NCBI RefSeq assembly: GCF_026342435.1
Contig: NZ_JAPEMT010000003.1
Span: 868,001 to 932,000 of the forward strand
Direction of reading: 5' to 3'
Origin: Streptomyces sp. NBC_00237
GTDB lineage: Bacteria; Actinomycetota; Actinomycetes; Streptomycetales; Streptomycetaceae
Length of the DNA stretch: 64,000 nt
Shown here: positions 42,836 to 52,500 of the stretch, piece by piece
How positions within the stretch are numbered: the stretch's first letter is position 1
Layout of the letters: the number at the start of each line of letters is the position of its first letter
Position numbers and translations under genes: made by a program
Notes under the pieces: generated by a model
Databases searched by the model: none
Seen by the model: only the letters and a program-made list of their open reading frames with translations
What the model was told of the DNA's origin: nothing

Positions 42836-44277
42836 TCTCAGTGGGCGTTCTGCGAGTGTCAGCGGTTCTCGTAGCTGTCGAAGGCGAGTCGTCCGGGTCT
42901 GGGGCTTCACGATCGGCCGGGGATGCGGTGCGCTGATGGGTATGGCTGACAGGAAGCCGTATCTGAGCGATCTGCCGGATGAGGCGTGGGAGCTGATCCG
43001 GCCGGTGATCGCCTCTTGGAAGGGGCAGCACCCGTCGGTCAGCGGCCATCAGGGCGGCTATGACCTGCGGGAAATCGTGAATCTGATCCTCTACCAGGCC
43101 CGGACCGGTTGCCAGTGGCGCTATCTGCCGCATGACCTGCCGCCCGAAAGCGCGGTGTATTACTACTTCGGCCGGTGGCGCGATGACGGGACCGCCGAGA
43201 CCCTCCACGACCTGTTGCGCTGGCAGGCCCGGGAGGTGCGCAAACGGCGCGAGGACCCCAACGCGATCGTGATGGACTCGCAGACCGTGCGGGCCTCCGC
43301 GAACGCGCCGAAGGAGACGACCGGGCTGGATCCGGGCAAGAGGAGTCCGGACCGGAGAAGAGGCATCGCCACCGACGTGATCGGCCTGGTCATCACCGTG
43401 ATCGTGGTCGCCGCCAGCGTTCACGACAACGCCATCGGAACCGCCCTGCTGGACAAAGCCGCCGCGAGTGCGCCGACGGTGGCTAAGGCGTGGGTGGACG
43501 CCGGGTTCAAGGAGGCTGTCGTGGAGCACGGCGTCCGCCTCGGCATCGACGTGGAGATCGTCCAGCGCGAGCCGGGGTTGAAGGGGTTCACCCCGCAGCC
43601 GAAGCGGTGGGTGGTCGAGCAGACGCTCGGCACCCTCGTGCTGCACCGGCGTCTCGCGCGTGACGACGAGACCAGGCCGGCCAGTTCGGTGGCGTGGATC
43701 CACTGGTCCACGAGTGATGTCATGCTCCGCCGCCTCACCCGCACCACCACCGTGACCTGGCGCGACCCGCCCGCCCGGCACCGGTACCCCCACCTGGCAG
43801 GAGCACCGGTGAAGCATCTCCTGGACAAGATCGAGGCCCGACGGCAGCTGGTACGCGAGACGGCCGGACAGCTGCGTGAGCAGATCCCGCTCCTCACCGA
43901 ACAACTCGCCGCTGCCGAACACACCCTGGAACGCCTGGACAATACCCGCGAGACGATGCGGGAGCTGGCTGCCGAGGACGGCATCGAGCCGCCCGAGCCG
44001 CTGCCGCCCGGCTACCGGAGGGTCCTCGCCGCCTTCGAACAGGCCGGCCACGGACTCCGCGCGAAGGAGATCTGCGGGATGCTCGGCATCGGCACCGAGC
44101 CGCGGCACACCGAGAGCGTCCGCGCGAAGCTCAAACGCCTGGTCGACCGCGACATCCTCACCGAACCCGAACCCGAACCCGAACCCGGCCTGTTCACGCT
44201 CACCCAGCCATCACCGGCCACCCCAGACACCCACTCAAGCTGAAACCCGACGAAGCGTCTCAGAACGCCCACTGAGA
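42836..44277 (+). mobile_element. IS5-type element with an enlarged transposase
   Basis: A 17-bp perfect inverted repeat, TCTCAGTGGGCGTTCTG at 42836-42852 and its complement at 44261-44277, brackets 1442 bp with one open transposase gene. The size is above the usual 850-1000 bp of one-ORF IS5-type elements because the gene has an extra 3' part. No clear target duplication was seen. Confidence 0.75.
42936..44243 (+). CDS. IS5-family transposase fused to a coiled-coil/winged-helix C-terminal domain
   Basis: Residues about 1-265 are a standard IS5-type transposase: LSDLPDEAWELIRPVIASWK, TGCQWRYLPHDLPP, DDE residues in IVMDSQTVRAS, AWVDAGFKEAVVEHG and RWVVEQTLGTLVLHRRL. Family members usually stop shortly after TWRDP. 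Here the frame continues about 165 residues: a coiled coil (KIEARRQLVRETAGQLREQI to ETMRELAAEDG) and a winged-helix-like domain (RRVLAAFEQAGHGLRAKEIC, AKLKRLVDRDILTEP). A CCCGAA hexanucleotide repeat encodes EPEPEPEP near the end. The whole gene lies inside the inverted repeats. Confidence 0.85.
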   Translation: MGMADRKPYLSDLPDEAWELIRPVIASWKGQHPSVSGHQGGYDLREIVNLILYQARTGCQWRYLPHDLPPESAVYYYFGRWRDDGTAETLHDLLRWQAREVRKRREDPNAIVMDSQTVRASANAPKETTGLDPGKRSPDRRRGIATDVIGLVITVIVVAASVHDNAIGTALLDKAAASAPTVAKAWVDAGFKEAVVEHGVRLGIDVEIVQREPGLKGFTPQPKRWVVEQTLGTLVLHRRLARDDETRPASSVAWIHWSTSDVMLRRLTRTTTVTWRDPPARHRYPHLAGAPVKHLLDKIEARRQLVRETAGQLREQIPLLTEQLAAAEHTLERLDNTRETMRELAAEDGIEPPEPLPPGYRRVLAAFEQAGHGLRAKEICGMLGIGTEPRHTESVRAKLKRLVDRDILTEPEPEPEPGLFTLTQPSPATPDTHSS

Positions 44278-44336
44278 ACGAAGATCGGGGGCAACCCGGA
44301 CATGATTCACCGGGGTCCGTGATCGCTCAGAACCAC

Positions 44337-45353
44337 TCATTTATGAGAAGGACCGAGGCTCTCGGTGTCGGCAATAGTGGCCCATCGGTGTGTGAGCCGG
44401 CGGCATGCGTGGACGAGTTCGGGTGGGTGGAGGTCGGTGAGTTCGGTGTCGAAGGTGGCGAGGATGCCGGCAATGCCGGCCCAGGACCAGGCGCCGAGAG
44501 TGAGTCGGCAGTACTCGGTGTCGAGGTGTTCCACGACGGAGCCGCCTGGTGCCCAGCGGGCCACGATGTGAGCGGGCAGGTTGAGCCGGGCGGTGCCGGT
44601 GCATTGCCAGACGGCGGGGGTGTCGCCGCGGTCGTGGGTGCTCATCACGAAGTGGGCGAGGTCGGGGTGGGGAAGCGCGCGGGCGGCGAAGTACTGCGTG
44701 GTGGGGCGGGGGTGCAGTCGATCGACGCGGCGCACTCGCCATTCACTGTCGGTGAGGTCGTAGGCGACCAGATACCACCGGGCGGCCCAGACGACCAGGT
44801 GGTGTGGCTCAATGCGGTGGGCGGGCAGGTAGTCGGGGTCACTGGGTTCGGGGCGTGTGCCGTCGGGACGCAGTGTCTCGGTGACGAGGATGTGGCGGTG
44901 GCGTACCGCGATTCCGACGGCGGTGAGGGCGGCCGGGTCGATGGGGGGCGCAGGGAACTCCCAGTAGTTCTGTAGCCGAGTCAGGCGCAGGGATTCCATG
45001 GATGCCCGCAGCGCAGGGGGCATGACCTGGTGCAGAGCCGCCAGTGCCCGCGCCGCGTCGTCCCCGAGACCGAACATCGTGCTTGGCGCGGTCTGCAGGG
45101 CCACCGCGACCGCGAGGGCCTGGTCGTGATCGAACAGCAACGGCGGCAGGGTTCGCCCAGCTCCGAGCCGGTAGCCGCCGTCGGGGCCGTGGATGGTAGC
45201 GATCGGGTAGTCGAGCGCGCGCAAAGTTTCGATGTCGCGGCGGACAGTGCGTTCGCTGGTCTTGAGCCGGGTGGCGAGCTCGCGCAGCGACCACGTCCGT
45301 CCTGATCCGAGCAGAGACAGCAGCCGCAGCGCCCGGTGTGAGGTGTTCGCCAT
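44337..45353 (-). CDS. YafY-family WYL-domain transcriptional regulator
   Basis: 338 residues. The N-terminal HTH is RALRLLSLLGSGRTWSLREL followed by ATRLKTSERTVRRDIETL and the wing DYPIATIHGPDGGYRL. The WYL domain (about 150-225) contains HHLVVWAARWYLVAYD. Divergent from the FAD monooxygenase with a perfect inverted repeat between the two genes, so it very likely represses that promoter. ATG 45353 gives the family start MANTSHRALRLLSLL. WYL domains bind small ligands or nucleic acids; the ligand is unknown. Confidence 0.92.
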   Translation of the reverse strand: MANTSHRALRLLSLLGSGRTWSLRELATRLKTSERTVRRDIETLRALDYPIATIHGPDGGYRLGAGRTLPPLLFDHDQALAVAVALQTAPSTMFGLGDDAARALAALHQVMPPALRASMESLRLTRLQNYWEFPAPPIDPAALTAVGIAVRHRHILVTETLRPDGTRPEPSDPDYLPAHRIEPHHLVVWAARWYLVAYDLTDSEWRVRRVDRLHPRPTTQYFAARALPHPDLAHFVMSTHDRGDTPAVWQCTGTARLNLPAHIVARWAPGGSVVEHLDTEYCRLTLGAWSWAGIAGILATFDTELTDLHPPELVHACRRLTHRWATIADTESLGPSHK

Positions 45354-45364
45354 CGTTCCATCAT

Positions 45365-45399
45365 CACCGGTAGTGGCCACTCGGTGTCCACTACCGGTG
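45365..45399. promoter_or_regulatory. Operator: 12-bp perfect inverted repeat in the divergent promoter
   Basis: CACCGGTAGTGG (45365-45376) and CCACTACCGGTG (45388-45399), spacer 11 bp. It starts 12 bp before the regulator's ATG and ends 49 bp before the monooxygenase. Best read as the binding site of the WYL regulator. Confidence 0.75.
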
Positions 45400-45447
45400 T
45401 CACGGTGGGTTCTGTTCAGCGAGCAACTGCGGAAAGGACGTTCGGGT

Positions 45448-46686
45448 ATGCGTGTGGTCGTGGTGGGTGGCGGGATCGGCGGGCTTGCCTTGGGAGCAGG
45501 GCTGCGTCGCCGGGGGCTTGAGGTGGCGGTATTTGATCGCGACACCGATGTGGCGGCGACGGGCGGCTACCACATCACCCTGGATGAGCGGGCGCAGTCG
45601 GCGCTAAAGGATCTGGTGGAACCAAAGATCATGCAGCGGCTGCTGGCATCGGGGTCGGCACTTCGACTGCGCGAGCGCGACGCATTCTGGGATCGCCGCG
45701 GCCGGCTGTTGGGCCACGGGCCGGACCTCAGCGCCAGTGCAAGTATCGACATCGATCGGATCACCCTGCGGATGCTGCTGGCCGAGGCCGTCGGAGATGG
45801 CCTGCACTTGGGATGCAGCGTGTCCGGCGTCGGCCACGATGACCACGGCGCGCCCCGAGTGCTGTTCACCGACGGGGCGCCGGTCTCGGCGGATCTGGTG
45901 GTGGGCGCGGACGGCACCCACTCGGTAGTCGCCCGTCACCTGGCGGGAGGCCCGACCAACAGCCCGGCGGGCGTCATCGGGTTCTCCGGCCGCACCCTCC
46001 GGCGAGACCTCAGCCCCGGCGAGCATCAGCGACTTGGGCCACGATCGGGGCTGGCGTTCGGCCCGCGCGGAGCAGCGCTCTACGTCGGCTTCCTCGACCC
46101 GGTCGGCAATACCGCGCTCGACGCTCCAGAGTTGCGGATGTCGGTCACCACCGGACCCACCTACATCTGGGGCGCCATGTTCCCCGAATCCACCAGCACC
46201 GATTCCCTGCGCAACCTGCGTGGCGGCGAACTGCAGGCCGCGCTGATCGGCCGATTCCGCGAGCGGGGCTGGGCCGACCACACACTTGAGGTCATCGCCC
46301 AAGCCGACCCGCGCAGCGTGGCCGCATTCCGCTTCAACGCCGCCTCCACCCGCGCGGAAGATCTCGCGCCCTGGCCTGCGGGCTGTATCACCGCGCTGGG
46401 CGACGCTGTCCACGCCACACCGCCCACCGCCGGAATGGGAGCGGGCGCGGCCATCCGCGACGCAGCCAGCCTGCTCACGTACGTCAGCGCCGCCGCCGAC
46501 GGCACCGCCACCCTCACCGACGCCGTGGCCCATTTCGAGGCCGGCATGCGCCAGCGCGGCAGCGAAGTCGTCACCCTGGCCATGAAGACCGTCCGGTGGA
46601 TCCTGGCCACCGACACCACACTCGGCGCCGCAGCCACCGTCATGAGCACCCCGATTCTGGCCGCAGCCGCCCGGCTACGTCACTGA
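45448..46686 (+). CDS. FAD-dependent monooxygenase
   Basis: 412 residues. FAD-binding motif VVVGGGIGGLALGAGLRRRG at the N-terminus; middle motif ADLVVGADGTHSVVARHL; second FAD motif GCITALGDAVHATPPTAGMG. The start ATG is preceded by GGAAAGGACG. The group includes aromatic-ring and antibiotic (rifampicin or tetracycline-type) hydroxylases; substrate cannot be read. Coupling to a ligand-responsive WYL regulator suggests an inducible detoxification or catabolic enzyme. Confidence 0.92.
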   Translation: MRVVVVGGGIGGLALGAGLRRRGLEVAVFDRDTDVAATGGYHITLDERAQSALKDLVEPKIMQRLLASGSALRLRERDAFWDRRGRLLGHGPDLSASASIDIDRITLRMLLAEAVGDGLHLGCSVSGVGHDDHGAPRVLFTDGAPVSADLVVGADGTHSVVARHLAGGPTNSPAGVIGFSGRTLRRDLSPGEHQRLGPRSGLAFGPRGAALYVGFLDPVGNTALDAPELRMSVTTGPTYIWGAMFPESTSTDSLRNLRGGELQAALIGRFRERGWADHTLEVIAQADPRSVAAFRFNAASTRAEDLAPWPAGCITALGDAVHATPPTAGMGAGAAIRDAASLLTYVSAAADGTATLTDAVAHFEAGMRQRGSEVVTLAMKTVRWILATDTTLGAAATVMSTPILAAAARLRH

Positions 46687-47335
46687 CGAGCCGCGCGACG
46701 CCCGTGTCCCGCACTCAGAACAAGGGGTCGCGCACGGGCCCGACGACCGGACTACTGCTCCCGCTGGTGCAACACCCGCTCCCACACGCTCCGCGCCAAC
46801 GGCTGGCTCCCCCCACGCGCTGCCCTGCCACTCGACCAGACGGAGTGAGCGGACACGCGCTGAGATACGAGAGCGGCACTCCTCACCCGGCACCCCTGGC
46901 CCGGAGTCGGCGTCAGCGCACCGCGTACGTGCCGACCCGGTAGCGGGCGGTGTGCCGCTCCAGTTGCGCGCGCTGTCGGCGTACGGGGTTATCTGGCCAG
47001 CCCGGTACGCGCGAACGTCCTCGGCTTCGGGGCCGCCGCATGGCCGGGGCCGGCCGATAGCCAGCCAGCCTCGGGACAGGGCGATCGGTCCAGGGTGGGG
47101 CGAAGCCCCATCGCGCAGCGACGCCCGTAGGGCGCCCTTGACGGATCGTCGTGTCCCGCACCCTGGGAAGTCGGGTGGCCCCGGCTTCACGACCTGCGCA
47201 CGACCACCTTCAGGGTGGGGACGTATCGCTGTACCTCACTGGCCACGTAACTGTGTACGCCGACACGCGCACGCCCGGGTCGCGGAGGCGGAGCTCTTTC
47301 ACGTGCAGCAGCGGGTTCTCCTCGCCGGTCGGCGG
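46687..47335. other. Degenerate stretch without a recognisable gene
   Basis: Both strands hold short frames with poor codon periodicity. A minus-strand segment (47216-47330, ending in TWPVRYSDTSPP) and another (46913-47000, RYRVGTYAVR) might be gene tails; neither was recognised. Confidence 0.35.
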
Positions 47336-47494
47336 GCCCGGTGGCAGCAGCCCTTCGGACACCACCGACGCCGAATGGGCACTGATCGAACCACTGTTAC
47401 CGCCTCCCACCCGCGAGACCCCGCGCGGCGGCCGGCCGGAGAAGCACCCGCGCCGAGAGATCGTTGACGCGCTCCGCTACGTCGTGGACACCGG
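47336..47494 (+). pseudogene. IS5-family transposase fragment, left part of interrupted copy
   Basis: Reads TDAEWALIEPLLPPPTRETP then RGGRPEKHPRREIVDALRYV and VDTG, the N-terminus of an IS5-type transposase. It is cut at 47494 by the IS4-type element; the reading continues after it at 48931 (DTGCKWRALPSGFPPWRTVW). Confidence 0.85.
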
Positions 47495-48930
47495 CCAATG
47501 CCGTTGCTTGCGTCATACAGCGACTCGAGGTTGCAGCGTAAGGACCTTTGCCGGGACCCGGCGGGTCGGGCGGCGGGCCTGTCCGTTCTCGCGGTAGGAG
47601 TACTTCAAGACCGGGCGCTTGACGAAGCGGTCGGCCTCCCGCATTCGCCGGACCCCGTTGTCGAGTTTGCGGTGCACCTTCGCAGCCATCGCCGTCAGGA
47701 ACTGCTTGACCTGCAAAGCCGTCTGCGCGCACTGGCGGATGACACTGCGTCGCACATGCTTGAGGACCTTGATGAAAGAGATACGATCCGGGTCGATCCG
47801 CTCGTTTTCGGCGAGTCTCATGATGATCCGCGTCAGGCAGTGGTGCACCGCCAGGTGCGCCCACACTTCCTGCCGCACCAACTCCGGATCAGCCGATCGC
47901 AAGATCTGTTTGGGCCCCCGCTGGAATGTCTTGATCTGCCTGAATGCAGATTCGCTTTCCCACCTCTCGTGGTAGAGAGCGGACAGCTCTGCGGCAGGCC
48001 AGGCATCGGGATCGAGTAGATCGGTCAGCAATCTGATCGTTTCGCCCCCGTCGATCCGGTAGTCGATTACGCGTACGGTCACTCCACCGGGATGCGACCG
48101 CCGCTGACCGGCCAGGTTCATCTTGGTCAGGTAGGTCCCATCGGCCAGGACCTGCATGGGCTTCGCGGCGATGAACGTGCGAGCCCTGATCAGTAGATGG
48201 GCTCCGGCCTGCGTATACGCCTTCCACAGCGCCACTCCGGGAAATGCCCGGTCCATGAGCACCAACATGCCGGTCGCTCCGGCGGCCATCGCGGTGGCCA
48301 TCTCCGGCTCCCCGGTGCGGACCCCGCCCACCCGCGCATCGATCGAGGCGTGCGTGCCGGTCTCGGTCAGAGTCACCGCTCTGGCCTGGGGAAACCCAGC
48401 AGGCCGTCCCTTGTTGTCCACCGGTCCGCCGAAAGTCGCCCGGTTGACCGGCGTATCGGGTACATCGAAGACGAAGCCGTCCACCGCGGCCACCCGCATT
48501 CCGCGGTAGAAGGCTCCTGCCAGGTCGGCCGGGGCCACGGGCCCGGCCAGGGAGCGGAAGAGCGCTTCCAGCGGCCGTGGGCCCAGCCTCTGCCGGGCGC
48601 GGGTGAAGGAGGACTTGTTCGGGATCGTCTCGTCCATCCCGTCCAGAGCTCCCACCAGGTTCTCCGCGACGTCGTCGTAGGAGTCCTGCTGGAACAGGGC
48701 CAGAGCGAGGGCGAAGTAGACTGTGAACCTGGCGGGCAGTGCGCCTAACTTCCTGTCCCGGACGCCGCACTCGGTGAGGACCTCGTCCACCAGCTCGACG
48801 GGCACCCACTCGGTGAGCACCCCCAGCCGGACCTCGTCTGATAACCCGGTCCATGGATGCATGTCCACCATCGTGCTCGTACGCCCGCGATCGTGAAACG
48901 GTGATTGCACGCCACAAGCAACGGTATTGG
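47495..48930 (-). mobile_element. IS4-family element, complete, with 8-bp target duplication
   Basis: The ends are inverted repeats (16 bp with one mismatch: CCAATGCCGTTGCTTG at 47495, the complement of CCAATACCGTTGCTTG ending at 48930). The flanks repeat GACACCGG at 47487-47494 and 48931-48938, an 8-bp target duplication. 1436 bp in total; the transposase is intact, so this is a recent insertion into the older IS5 copy. Confidence 0.92.
47513..48871 (-). CDS. IS4-family transposase
   Basis: About 452 residues from ATG 48871 (MVDMHPWTGLSDEVRLGVLT). The N-terminal domain has ALPARFTVYFALALALFQQD; catalytic Asp in RVAAVDGFVFDVPDT and LVLMDRAFPG, and the Y-(2)-R-(3)-E-(6)-K signature YHERWESESAFRQIK near residue 330. 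The C-terminus RRVPAKVLTLQPRVAV is typical. An in-frame start 13 codons upstream exists but lacks an RBS. Likely active. Confidence 0.93.
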   Translation of the reverse strand: MVDMHPWTGLSDEVRLGVLTEWVPVELVDEVLTECGVRDRKLGALPARFTVYFALALALFQQDSYDDVAENLVGALDGMDETIPNKSSFTRARQRLGPRPLEALFRSLAGPVAPADLAGAFYRGMRVAAVDGFVFDVPDTPVNRATFGGPVDNKGRPAGFPQARAVTLTETGTHASIDARVGGVRTGEPEMATAMAAGATGMLVLMDRAFPGVALWKAYTQAGAHLLIRARTFIAAKPMQVLADGTYLTKMNLAGQRRSHPGGVTVRVIDYRIDGGETIRLLTDLLDPDAWPAAELSALYHERWESESAFRQIKTFQRGPKQILRSADPELVRQEVWAHLAVHHCLTRIIMRLAENERIDPDRISFIKVLKHVRRSVIRQCAQTALQVKQFLTAMAAKVHRKLDNGVRRMREADRFVKRPVLKYSYRENGQARRPTRRVPAKVLTLQPRVAV

Positions 48931-49056
48931 GACACCGGCTGCAAATGGCGGGCCCTGCCCTCAGGCTTCCCGCCCTGGCGAACCGTCTGGGGCTTCATGG
49001 CCAGGTGGGCGGCCTGCGGAGTCGTCGGGCAGATCCGCGATGCCGTAGCCGCGTGA
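48931..49056 (+). pseudogene. IS5-family transposase fragment, right part of interrupted copy
   Basis: Reads DTGCKWRALPSGFPPWRTVW then GFMARWAACGVVGQIRDAVA and a stop. Joined to 47336-47486 it restores one N-terminal IS5 segment. The catalytic part is missing. Confidence 0.85.
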
Positions 49057-49160
49057 TTCGCGGGTGACGGTCGAGGCAGCTTTAACGGACTGCGAATGGA
49101 CGATCGTGGCGAGCACCCGGGACCCTTTGCCCAGATCACGCCGGATGCGGGCGGAGAGCT
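49050..49160 (-). pseudogene. IS5-family transposase fragment, opposite orientation
   Basis: The minus strand reads AVELSARIRRDLGKGSRVLA then TIVHSQSVKAASTVTRESRG, the middle of an IS5-type transposase around the first catalytic Asp, here changed to His (IVHSQS instead of IVDSQS). It directly abuts the plus-strand fragment, so two copies meet tail to tail. Confidence 0.75.
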
Positions 49161-49199
49161 CAACGGCCTTGGCGCATGAAGCACCCCCGGGAAGTCGTG

Positions 49200-49232
49200 G
49201 CGGGCCCGGACGACGAAGCCGTCCGGGCCCGC
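49200..49232. repeat. Perfect hairpin
   Basis: 13-bp arms (GCGGGCCCGGACG and complement) with a 7-nt loop. Possible terminator shielding the RHS gene from upstream transcription. The rest to 49570 holds no gene; the AT-rich stretch at 49475-49560 is probably the RHS promoter. Confidence 0.6.
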
Positions 49233-49570
49233 GCGGTCAGGTGTGGCTGATCGGGTCGATGCATTCGGTACGACAACAGCTTCTTACGGAGGCGGCCGTC
49301 ACGGGGCTCCCGAACTGTGCTCATGATCTTGAGCGTAGGTGTGCCGAGAGGTCGAGAGCTTGCTTCCGGGAGGAGGGGGCTTGCTCTTCGTGCGGGGCGG
49401 GCCCGCCCCTGTTCGCGACCTTTGCTTGGCAGTCAGCCCCTTTCGCAGCTAACGCGTCGTGAAGTTGCTGCATACGTGCACATTTGCCATTTTAAGGATT
49501 TATTCACTTTAGCCACGGTGACTCTAGGTGATGTTCGACAGTCCTTCGTAACATCATGTGAGGAACCGTC

Positions 49571-52500
49571 ATGGAGTGGGCTCCCCAAGAGGAGAGGCGA
49601 TCTCTGCGTTCGCCTGCGTGGGTGCGGTGGTCGGCGCGTACAGCACTGAGTCTTGCTGTGACGCTGGCGGGGGAGTGCGCCATCATGACGGGCGCGGGCG
49701 CGGTCCCTTTGCTTGGCCCGGCGCAGGCGGCCGCGACGGCAGTACCTCTCGTGGGGAAGGATCAAGGGCCTGCTGAGGCACCCGATGAGGCGTCGGCGGC
49801 GCTGACGGCCCGGTTGCAGAACCGCCGTATTGAAGTGCTGTCGCAGCGAACCGAGTTCGCCACGGTGTGGGCCAACCCCGATGGGACCCGCTCGGTGGAG
49901 CAGTCGGCGGGTCCGCTGCGCTTCCGTGCCAAGGGCCAGTGGCAGGACATCGACACCCGCCTCGTCGAAGGAGCTGACGGGTCTCTGCATCCCGCCGCTC
50001 ACCCCTTGGACATGCGGCTGGCGGGCCCAGGCGAGGATCAGGAACTCGTCTCGCTGGGTGAAGGCTCCCGGCGACTGGCCCTCGGCTGGGAGGGAACGCT
50101 GCCCAAGCCCGTCGTGACCGGGGACCGCGCGGTCTACCCCTCAGTCCGTCCGGGACTGGACCTCGCACTGGAGGTCTCCCGCACCGGCGTCGAGGAAACC
50201 TTCATCGCCCACAACCGCAAAGCCGTACGGGAGTTGGAACAACTCGACGTGCCGCTGCGGGCACGCGGAGGCAAGCTAAAGGAGGGCCAGGACGGCCAGG
50301 AGCTCGTCGACGGGACCGGCCGGGTGGTCGCCACGATGGGCGAGGCGACTCTGTGGGACAACGAGTTCGACAAGCGGTCCGGCGACCCCGAAGACGTCGA
50401 GGAAGTCGACTCCCAGGCGAAGCCCACGGGCGACGGTGTCGAGCTGAGTTACGACGTGAGCACCGCATTCCTGGCCGACGCCGACACGAAGTATCCCCTC
50501 ACCCTTGACCCGGCGATCAGCTTCGGGCCCGCCTTCGATGCGTTCGTGCAGCAGGGTTACACCACGGACCAGTCCCGTGCCGAGGAACTGAAGTGGGGCA
50601 ACAACGGCTCCGGCCAGGTCGCCCGCTCCTATCTGGGCTTCGACACCGGCAAGGTGAAAGGCCGTCAGATCCTGTCGGCGAAGCTGAGCCTGTTCAACCA
50701 CCACTCCTGGTCCTGCCAGGACCGTGGCTGGGACGTGTGGTGGACAGGCCCCGCAGGCACCGGTGCCCGGTGGACGAACCAGCCGCGCTGGATCAGCAAG
50801 TTCCACTCCTCGACCGAGACCCGTGGCCCGTCCCCGTGCAATCCGGGCTGGATCAGTTCGGACGTCACCACCCTGATGCGGCAGTTCGTGGGGTGGAAGG
50901 ACAACGTCCGCCACTACCTCGGCATCCAGGCCGCCAACGAGAACGACCCCTACGGCTGGAAGCGCGTCTCCTCCGCCGAAGGACCCCGGCCGCCCGTACT
51001 GGCAGTCACCTACAACACCGTCCCTGAAACTCCGGCCACCCCAGCCGTCAGCCCATCGCGCACCGACTCCGTAGGCACCTTCATCCCGACCACCACCCCC
51101 ACCTTCTCGGTGACTCCGCGGGACGCGGACGGCGGAAATCTGACCGTCCAGTGGGAGGTGTGGGAATACGGGGGCAAGCAGCCGATCGTCTCGGGCCAGT
51201 CCCGCGGCCCCGCGGGACGTGCCCAGAGCTGGAAGGTGCCTGCTGGCCACCTGAAGGAGCGCGGCCGCTACTCGATCCGCGCCCGGGTCTGGGACGGACA
51301 CGCCTGGTCCGGCTGGTGCAGCCCCTGGCGACAGGTCTACTCCGTCCTGACCGCACCGCCCGGCCCACCCAACCTGTCCTCCACCGACTACCCCCAGAAC
51401 ACCTGGGGCGGAACCAGCGACGGCAAGGGCAACTTCACCGGCACCATCAACGCCACCCCGGTCAGTGCCTTCACCCGCACCGTGATCTGGCGCGTCGACA
51501 ACCAGCCGTGGCGCGAAACCCCATGGAAACTCACCGTCCCTCTCAACATCACTGTCCGCCCCGGAGCCCACACCCTCCAGGCCAAGACCCGCAACGCATC
51601 CGGTCTGGAGTCGGCGGCCGCGTCGTACTCCTTCCTCGCCGGACAGGGCGCTGCACTGCAGTCGCCCGGGCAGGGAGCTCGCTCGGCCAAGCGCACGGTG
51701 CTGGCATCCCGGGGCTCCGAGAGCGATACCGCGGTGCGGTACCAGTGGCGGCGCGGCGAAGCCGACACCTGGAAGGACGTACCCGTCGAGCACGTCCGTC
51801 TCGCACAAGGCGGGGCCGCTGTGGCCTGGCCGCAGTCCGCGCCCCAGGGCAAACCGGCAGACCTCGTCTGGAACATCTCCGGAACTCTCGGCGACAACGG
51901 AAGTGTCCAGGTCCGAGCCGTCTTCACGGGGGGCCAGGCGAACGCCTCCCGGCTGACGCCCGAGCATGACGTGACCCTGGACCGGGACGCGGGGCAGGCC
52001 CCGAGCGAGAACATCGGCCCGGGCGCGGTGAACTTGCTCACCGGCAACTTCACTCTCTCCGACACCGACGCCTCCGTGTGGGACATGACCGTCACTCGTA
52101 CCCTGGCCTCCCGGCGGCCCAGCGCGGACCTCCAGCACCAGGGCTTCGCCCCGGTCTTCGGCCCGGGCTGGCTCCCCGGGACGGTCTCGGACATCACTGA
52201 GTCGGAATTCACCGCTATCCGCAAGACCTCTTCCACCTCCGTCGAAGTGAACCTGGCCGACGAGGACGGCATCGCCGGGATCGCTTTCAACGCCGCGCCT
52301 GGTGGCACGTGGCAACCCGAGCCGGGTGCTGAGGAATACGCCCTCGCCGGCTCTTTGACCGGCAATTTCACCCTGACCGACTCCGACGGCACCGTTACCA
52401 CCTTCACCAACGCCGCCAGTGGCGATACCTGGCAGGTCGCCACGACCTACCTTCCCGAGGCCAATTCAGCCACCCGCCAGACCTACGAGAAGGCCGTCGT

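Noticed and set aside
46913..47190. Minus-strand frames of 82 and 171 codons in the degenerate stretch
   Set aside because: Composition is Arg/Pro/Gly-rich without motifs; nothing supports translation.
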